DNA of 64,000 nucleotides from DASXMT01 sp963781305 (GTDB taxonomy: Bacteria; Actinomycetota; Acidimicrobiia; Acidimicrobiales; RAAP-2), in the NCBI GenBank assembly GCA_963781305.1, contig CAWAFL010000014.1:806001-870000 (forward strand), written 5' to 3'. The notes below the pieces were generated by a model, which saw nothing but the letters and a program-made list of their open reading frames with translations, was not told the DNA's origin and made no database searches. A program made the position numbers and the translations under genes. Numbering within the stretch: position 1 is the first letter of the stretch; every line of letters begins with the position of its first letter. Shown piece after piece: positions 59,127-64,000 of this stretch.

Positions 59127-59750
59127 CACTGCCAGGTTGGCTGAAAGCTGGTGGTGAGAGCTTCGGCTGTCGGTGGCCATCAGGATCTGCCCACTCCCGG
59201 CCATCAACAACTGCCCGCTGGCGGCGGGATGGCTGTCGCGGATATCCCCCCTTGGGCGGGCAGATCAGCGGGCGGGGCTTACGGGACGCTCCCCGCCGAG
59301 GACCCACCCTAGCCGGCGGAGTTCCGGTAGTGGGTTCCCCATACGAGACTCCCGGCTGACCCGCGTCGGCCGGCCTCGCAAGGACGCGATAACCATCTGA
59401 TCCGTGCGCTCCGGGACCCGGGATGGATCCATGGTTCCGGCTGCACAGATGGAGCGATATGAACCGGTTGCAGAAGTGAGTACGTGGCCCCGCACCGCGC
59501 CAGATATCGATCCTCCGAACGAGATGCGAGAACTTCAACGAATGCGAAAAACCAGGTAGCACATCCTGAGCGATTACCCACGCCCCAGCCCAGCGCATGG
59601 GGGCAGGTCCCTCGTCCCGTCAGTTTGGTACGTGCCCTTCTGCTTCCGATCAGTAACAGGAGCCCGAAAAGACCCAGTGCCGCCACCGGGACCCACGGAT
59701 GTCCACCAATGAGCGGGAAGACCCGACATCATGTCTGAGCCACGGGGCGA
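59127..59750. other. 624-bp non-coding spacer of the island
   Basis: No supported gene. It holds a 24-bp imperfect tandem repeat (59175-59222) and a minus-strand segment near 59627-59725 that would encode a Gram-positive surface-anchor-like tail (FPLIGG then a hydrophobic helix and GSRRAR), closed by a stop just upstream; it may be a gene remnant. Confidence 0.5.
59175..59222. repeat. 24-bp imperfect tandem repeat
   Basis: GGCCATCAGGATCTGCCCACTCCC and GGCCATCAACAACTGCCCGCTGGC, written as two units, agree at 18 of 24 positions. They lie 48 bp after the integrase stop. The pattern recalls IS-element ends but no transposase is attached. Confidence 0.5.
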
Positions 59751-60035
59751 TCACGGCGTGATGGGTGGTGATTCATCCTGTTTGGCCTGCGTTGCTTCGT
59801 TTCCGTCCATCACAGCCCGAAGGATTGCGCTGCCGGCTAAGACGATCGTGAACAACATGCTGAATAATATAAGGAGGACTCTCCACTCCGTCGTATCGTG
59901 AATCGTTCCGGCCAGAATGAGCAGGCTTATCAATTCGATTGCGATGAAAATGAAACCGTAGTAGATGGCGTTCCATATCATCATGCACCGTGTGTTTTTT
60001 CGCAAACGCAACCTTGGGTTCACACGAATTTCCAA
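59751..60035 (-). CDS. small three-TM membrane protein
   Basis: A 94-residue hydrophobic protein (MEIRVNPRLRLRKNTRCMMIWNAIYYGFIFIAIEL... then LLILFSMLFTIVLAGSAILRAV). Base composition is clearly lower in GC than the window average, supporting horizontal origin. Basic N terminus, acidic and polar C-terminal tail. No family recognised. Confidence 0.55.
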   Translation of the reverse strand: MEIRVNPRLRLRKNTRCMMIWNAIYYGFIFIAIELISLLILAGTIHDTTEWRVLLILFSMLFTIVLAGSAILRAVMDGNEATQAKQDESPPITP

Positions 60036-60117
60036 GACAAAAGCGATAAACAGTACAGGCGCGACGGTCGCTGTTACTGCATAAACGTCTCATGCTGCAT
60101 GGTGCCCTCCATTTAGG

Positions 60118-60705
60118 TCAGAGGGTACTCCCAGGATGAAGGACTGTCCCTAGGTTTGCGCGCAGGTTCAGGTGCAATCGGGCCATGGGGATGCGCTGCA
60201 ACCCGCATCTGTCGCAGCCAATCAGCGGTATCCCCATGGTGCCTGGTTGAGACTTCTTGGCAGACGCAACCAGGCACTTAGGTGGCAGAGGTTCGATTCG
60301 TGTCGGCGACACTCTCCGGGGCCGCCACCGGAAACGGAGGACGGGGGGACGGAGAAGGGCTTGCCAGGCTGGATCATGTGCCCTCAGAACGAGGCGACCG
60401 CAGAACCGTTCCAAGAAGGAGAAAAGGAAGATAACGTACGCCAGATCCAGTGCCAGCTGCGCAACTACGACCAAACGAGCTGCCGATGATGTTGCGACAA
60501 TATCTCCGTAGCCAACGGTTGTAGCAGTAACTACGCTGAAATATAAGGCCCCTACAACTCCGACTGGTTCGTTAAGGGCGGCGTGAGTCCAATGAGCGAG
60601 AAACAAATAGACAACGGCAAATCCATAAACGCTGAGAGCGAAGGACAATAGTCCCGCGAATACTCCATAACCTACCGATTTTGGTTCGGGCTTGCGCCGC
60701 GGCAT
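60118..60705 (-). CDS. two-TM potassium channel (Ion_trans_2)
   Basis: About 195 residues. TM1 is residues ~13-38 (VFAGLLSFALSVYGFAVVYL), the pore helix and selectivity filter follow with TATTVGYGD at 60-68, and TM2 is LVVVAQLALDLAYVIFLFSFL. This is a KcsA-like 2TM layout. The remaining 100 residues are basic and without a clear RCK domain. ATG 60705 is chosen; upstream residues in the frame are unlike a channel. Overlaps the upstream membrane gene by 34 bp. Confidence 0.8.
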   Translation of the reverse strand: MPRRKPEPKSVGYGVFAGLLSFALSVYGFAVVYLFLAHWTHAALNEPVGVVGALYFSVVTATTVGYGDIVATSSAARLVVVAQLALDLAYVIFLFSFLERFCGRLVLRAHDPAWQALLRPPVLRFRWRPRRVSPTRIEPLPPKCLVASAKKSQPGTMGIPLIGCDRCGLQRIPMARLHLNLRANLGTVLHPGSTL

Positions 60706-60917
60706 CGCCACAATTGTGCGGCGCGTCCTACGAGCGCAACCCTCACACCATACAGATTTGCAATCGACTCGTAGGCATACAATCCCACCAGCATCCAAAA
60801 CTGAAAGTAGAGGAAAGCAGCAAACAGAAGACCGATGATTCCCGCCACACCTCCGGTCTTGTGATCTGCCATCATTGCTGGAAACACAAAGAGGTAATAC
60901 ACGGCTGCAGGAGCCAA
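60672..60917 (-). CDS. small membrane protein upstream of the channel
   Basis: A 81-residue frame (APAAVYYLFVFPAMMADHKTGGVAGIIGLLFAAFLYFQFWMLVGLYAY...) with two TM helices. Only TTG 60917 can start it as read; an ATG at 60961 begins the right peptide (M-R) but one base is out of frame, so a frameshift is possible here too. Ends inside the channel gene and could be translationally coupled to it. Confidence 0.5.
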   Translation of the reverse strand: MAPAAVYYLFVFPAMMADHKTGGVAGIIGLLFAAFLYFQFWMLVGLYAYESIANLYGVRVALVGRAAQLWRCRGASPNQNR

Positions 60918-60961
60918 TATCAGTATGAGCGAACGGCTCAGACGGCCGCGGGTCTACGCAT

Positions 60962-61584
60962 TGGTTCGGTCAACGGTTTCATGAGGCAGTCTCGACGCTA
61001 GAACTCATTCAGTCGTACCAGCACCCAGCTCGTCCTCAGCTCGCTCCGGGGCTCGCCGCTGCCGGACCGCCCCATCGTAGGCGACTTGTCATGAACTCAA
61101 CTGGTACACCGACGGACCACTAGGCGAGCGGATGCTCGATCCACCCACGTGTCAGGGAGTACGGGACGGTTTCCCTGGCGGCGTTGCAAATAGAACAGAC
61201 CAAGGAACCCACCTCCGATTCCCAAGACACACAAACCAGAATGGCGACAATCAACAATCCATCCCCTTGCCTTAGCTTAGTAAGCGGGTGTCTTTCCTGC
61301 AGCCCTACAACTCTTCACGATCATGAAACGAGGCTAGTTCTCGGCACCTGGAGTCCCCCATGCCGCCGGCTAGGGGATCGATGTCCGGCATGGCGCTGAA
61401 CCGCCCGCTCACTTTAGCAAGCGGTTCATATCGCTCCACCCGGGGGCCGTGCGGGAGATTGAGATCGGCGGCCGAGTGCACCGGATCGACGGTTCCGGTC
61501 TTTGCCGAGGCCGGTGGACTAGGTCAACAGCCTGTTCCGCAACGGGATCGATCTGCGTACTTCCGGGATACCTCTGACCTTGGT
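60962..61584. other. 623-bp stretch with no supported gene
   Basis: Mixed GC content. Short frames exist on both strands but none has a domain, a ribosome-binding site or steady codon use. From about 61400 on the sequence turns GC-rich again, which may mark a junction in the island. Confidence 0.5.
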
Positions 61585-62326
61585 CTATGGCTTCGTCCAG
61601 CTCAGCACGGTGCCTGTCCCGGCGCGGTCCGGCGTCGCCACGGTGTCCGCCCGCAGTCGTTTGAGCCCCGCGGTCAGTTCCTCTGCTGGGTGATCGTGTT
61701 GCATTCGTTCGAAGAAGCTTGTCGCCGCATGCTCTCCAGCGGCGACCACCCGCTGGGGATCAGCCGACAGGGCCGCCAGCGAGCCATCTTCCAGGTCGTG
61801 GAACTCGAAGTCGACGATGCCGGCAGCTCCTCGAGCAATGCCGAACGTGACGGATGGGTGGCTCTCATCCAGGGTCGGCTGCAGGGGAAGTAGTCGAGCA
61901 CCCACAGGCTGTCGGCGTCCTCGCCGGTGAAGCCAACCAGGGCGAAGTGCCCGCCGGGCCTGAGGATGCGCCTGGCCTCGGCCAGCGCCGCGGCCTGGTT
62001 GCCCACATGGTGCAGCATCGAGACCATCGTCACGGCGCCGAATCGGGCGTCGCATAAGGGCAGGTGAACGGCATCAGCCTGGACGGCGAGAAGGCCCTTC
62101 GCGTACCGCTTGGGCGAGCATGTGGGGCGAGCGGTCGACGACTACGCCGCCATTCGTGGCCTTTTAGGGCAAGTGCGTAGTTGCCGGTGCCGCCCCCAAC
62201 ATCGGCTAGCCGTCGGCCGGGTGCGCCGAGGATGGCAGTGCAGAGTGGACCGAGCACCGACGGACTCGCCGATCGTGCGGTGTTGGAGCGCTGGGCTTGG
62301 CGGGAGTAATCGGGCAGCAGCCCCAT
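61585..62326 (-). pseudogene. class I SAM methyltransferase, at least three frameshifts
   Basis: From ATG 62326: LPDYSRQAQRSN..., ASPSVLGPLCTAILGAPGRRLADVGGGTGNYALAL (motif I), then in another frame ATNGGVVVDRSPHMLAQAVREG, then LLAVQADAVHLPLCDARFGAVTMVSMLHHVGNQAAALAEARRILRPGG in a third, and after ~61885 in a fourth PTLDESHPSVTFGIARGAAGIVDFEFHD to 61585 (TGTVLSWTKP). Each piece is a clear segment of one UbiE-like methyltransferase in the right order. Three or more one-base shifts make it a decayed gene unless the reads here are poor. Confidence 0.7.
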
Positions 62327-62559
62327 CGAGCAGAGCTTGTCACCTCAAGGGGTCGGAGGTCGACGGAACAGGAATCGTTCCAGATCAGGGACTTTCTCTA
62401 GGTTGGCGACGGGGCGTTAGGCGGACCACTAGACATCGGTCGTGTCGATTCAGATCGCTTACCCGGAACGGCACATAGAAGTGCTACAGCAGTCGACGCC
62501 ACTCCTGGTAATGGGTACGTGGAGCTCTGACCGTGTCATCCGTACGCTGATGCCTCAGC

Positions 62560-62754
62560 CTGTTCCTCGAGTAGTGCCTTGGAAGCGCCGGGTCGGTTCC
62601 CCAGGTCGATCGGCGTCGTGCTGCGACGAGGAGTGGATCATCACTCCGGCGCCGTTGGCCACGAGCCGGCGGGCGGCAGCAGCGCCGATGGCAGTCCGCC
62701 GGCCGGCCCCGTCACTAGCACGACACCACCCAGCGGATGTAGGGACAGGTTCAC
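62560..62754 (-). pseudogene. N-terminal remnant of an SDR oxidoreductase
   Basis: HPLGGVVLVTGPAGG gives the start of a Rossmann TGxxxGxG motif, and a one-base shift continues it as AIGAAAARRLVANGAGVMIHSSSQHDADRP, the second half of the first beta-alpha-beta unit. No catalytic region follows. A truncated and frame-broken gene fragment of about 65 codons. Confidence 0.6.
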
Positions 62755-62844
62755 CCCACGAATCCTCGCAGACAGGTTGGCCACGAGGATGGTCCGCTTC
62801 TTCGGGCGTCGGTTCGCTCTCGACGGCATCAGTAGGCTCGGTCT

Positions 62845-63420
62845 GTGCATGATCCTCTGGTTTCGCTCTCGCCGAAGATCAGAGCACCACTCGGCCCAAT
62901 CAGAACTGAGCGCCTGGACCTTCGCCGTTTCAATATGGACGACCTTGACGCGGCCGGTGTCGGCGTTCGCTCAGGAGGATGTGTGGCGTTACCCCTATGG
63001 GCGTGGTTTCTCTCGCAGTGAGACGGAGGCATTCTTGGAGGCGCAGATCGCCCACTGGGATGCGATCGGCTTCGGGCTATGGTTAACCCTTGAGCGGATG
63101 ACTGGCAGAACCGTGGGATATGTCGGCTTGTCCGTACCAACATTCCTGCCCGAAATCTTGCCGGCCAAGAGGTCGGCTGGCGGCTTGATCCAAGTGTGTG
63201 GGGTCGTGGGTATGCAACCGAAGCCGCGGTTGCCGCGGTCGAAGGGGCGTTCACGACACTCGGGTTAGACGGGGTGTACTCATGTCCCCAAGCCGACAAT
63301 CCAGCATCGGTTCGGGTGGCCGAGAGGTTGGGCTTACGTCTCGACCGTGTGGTCGATATTGCTGCCAACGAGAGGCGAGGACCCGTCGTTGGGATGCTGT
63401 GGCTAGCAATGCAAGCGTAG
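62845..63420 (+). pseudogene. GNAT (RimJ/RimL-like) acetyltransferase with two frameshifts
   Basis: GTG 62845: LSPKIRAPLGPIRTERLDLRRFNMDDLDAAGVG, then shifted FAQEDVWRYPYGRGFSRSETEAFLEAQIAHWDA... and MTGRTVGYVGLSVPTFLPEILPA, then shifted again VGWRLDPSVWGRGYATEAAVAAVEGAF, ending ASVRVAERLGLRLDRVV. In this order it is a complete RimJ-type acetyltransferase (GRGYATEA acetyl-CoA loop). The first shift is near 62960 and the second near 63160. Confidence 0.7.
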
Positions 63421-63530
63421 GTACGGGACGATGGTGGTCACGTCCACAGAACCGTCCGAGTCGACTCTCTCGGACGGCGCCTGCGGGCGCCCGCTGAAGG
63501 ATCCTCCTACGGAACACCGGGGTGCTGCCC

Positions 63531-63746
63531 TCAGCCAACGACAGCGACGACGACGTCTCGTCGGTGGCCACGGAGCGGCCCAGAGCTGGATGATCGGTGC
63601 GCCCAATCCGGGCACGATCCATTCCTCCGCCCCAGCGCAGAGTTAAGCGTTCGGCACCACATCTCGAAGTCCCTGACCCAGTTCAGGGCCAACACGGAGT
63701 CGTCCGGCATTGGCCGCCAGTGGGCATTCCTATCCTCCGCCGACAT
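63531..63746 (-). CDS. hypothetical protein next to the excisionase-like gene
   Basis: A 71-residue frame, MSAEDRNAHWRPMPDDSVLALNWVRDFEMWCRTLNSALG..., basic at the end. It begins 10 bp after the stop of the excisionase-like gene on the same strand. No motif. Could be a remnant; support is only its position. Confidence 0.35.
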   Translation of the reverse strand: MSAEDRNAHWRPMPDDSVLALNWVRDFEMWCRTLNSALGRRNGSCPDWAHRSSSSGPLRGHRRDVVVAVVG

Positions 63747-63756
63747 TCGGCGGCGG

Positions 63757-63951
63757 TCAGGCCATCTCGTCGGCGAGGAACCGCTCGAGCTCGACCACCG
63801 GGATGAGCCTCCGTCGACCGAGCTTCACTGACCGGATGCGACCCTGGTTGAGCAAGGTGTAGATGGCATCGTGTCCAACGTCCAGGTATTGAGCGGCCCT
63901 CCGAGGGGAGACCGCCAACGGCGAGAGCTTTGGTGACTCAATCGTTTCCAT
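63757..63951 (-). CDS. excisionase-like helix-turn-helix protein
   Basis: A 64-residue protein, METIESPKLSPLAVSPRRAAQYLDVGHDAIYTLLNQGRIRSVKLGRRRLIPVVELERFL in segments, the standard excisionase/HTH_17 winged-helix (SPRRAAQYLDV.. helix, then the K-x-GRR-x-LIP wing). Such proteins direct excision of actinobacterial integrative elements and usually sit next to the integrase or replication gene. Here it is 4.6 kb from the integrase, so it may belong to a neighbouring element. ATG 63951. Confidence 0.85.
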   Translation of the reverse strand: METIESPKLSPLAVSPRRAAQYLDVGHDAIYTLLNQGRIRSVKLGRRRLIPVVELERFLADEMA

Positions 63952-64000
63952 GAAGCGACTCCTGTCGATTACAGAAATGGGACATTGACAAGATCAGACG

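Larger units (their letters stand above)
57692..64000. mobile_element. integrative island inserted at tRNA-Arg (right end beyond window)
   Basis: The tRNA is followed by a tyrosine integrase, then patchy, partly lower-GC DNA (visible between about 59.8 and 61.3 kb). There are small membrane genes, a potassium channel, decayed genes and, at 63.8-64.0 kb, an excisionase-like HTH gene. No copy of the tRNA 3' end was found to the right, so attR probably lies outside. Several integrated elements may be stacked here. Confidence 0.65.

Noticed and set aside
60288..60310. Sequence around AGGTTCGATTCGTG looks like a tRNA T-arm and possible attR
   Set aside because: It lacks the rest of the tRNA-Arg 3' end (no CGAGCGC acceptor strand) and lies inside the channel gene, so it is chance similarity.
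61184..61399. 71-codon plus-strand frame in the island
   Set aside because: No ribosome-binding site, no domain and irregular codon use across a composition change.

Overview
This is about 64 kb of high-GC DNA from an actinobacterium. The best guess is class Acidimicrobiia or a close relative. This rests on: MoaA/MoaD with a DUF6457 protein; DUF2017-ClpS-CtaA facing CtaB-TlpA; a mycothiol-type MDMPI enzyme; an F420-type luciferase-like oxidoreductase; a DUF35/thiolase pair; a polyphosphate glucokinase; and frequent ATGA/GTGA overlaps between neighbouring genes. No rRNA and no CRISPR array were seen. There are four tRNA genes: Phe, Asp and Glu clustered at 28.9-29.2 kb, and Arg at 57.7 kb.

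Layout. 0-12 kb: end of a molybdopterin locus (moaA tail, moaD, DUF6457), a ferritin-like and a hemerythrin protein, a UdgX-type uracil-DNA glycosylase, a LOG phosphoribohydrolase, PhzF, a kinase-like/flippase membrane protein and several small conserved genes. 12-28 kb: an accessory, mosaic stretch with a desaturase-like diiron protein, a siderophore-interacting flavoprotein, an AI-2E permease, a COG4280 membrane protein, a broken SDR, a LuxR regulator beside a hydrolase and two methyltransferases, TerC, DedA, GNATs and a broken aminoglycoside-phosphotransferase-like gene. 28.9-36 kb: conserved core with tRNAs, DUF2017, clpS, ctaA, ctaB, tlpA-like, an ABC-2 exporter and serS.

36-44.6 kb: a PhoR/SenX3-like kinase and its regulator are divergent from a tightly overlapping five-gene operon. 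That operon encodes a type IV secretion-like machine: a DUF6112-like two-TM protein, a TrbL/VirB6-like membrane protein, an SCO6880-family protein, a VirB4-like ATPase and a VirD4/TraG-like coupling ATPase. No relaxase is present, so it looks like a resident transport system and not an intact conjugative element. 44.7-57.6 kb: alanine dehydrogenase, a P450, a beta-hydroxyacid dehydrogenase, DUF4389, an LLM oxidoreductase with an amidase, BluB, a polyphosphate glucokinase facing a CHAD protein, a quinone-oxidoreductase-like gene, and an SCP-x-type thiolase with its DUF35 partner.

57.7-64 kb: tRNA-Arg(ACG) is followed by a tyrosine integrase and a patchy, partly AT-richer island. It carries a two-TM potassium channel, small membrane proteins, three decayed genes (methyltransferase, SDR, GNAT) and an excisionase-like HTH gene at the window edge. 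Single-base frameshifts recur through the window, several of them in C or G runs, so either gene decay or indel errors in the assembly must be considered. Short perfect tandem duplications (8-18 bp) between genes also recur.
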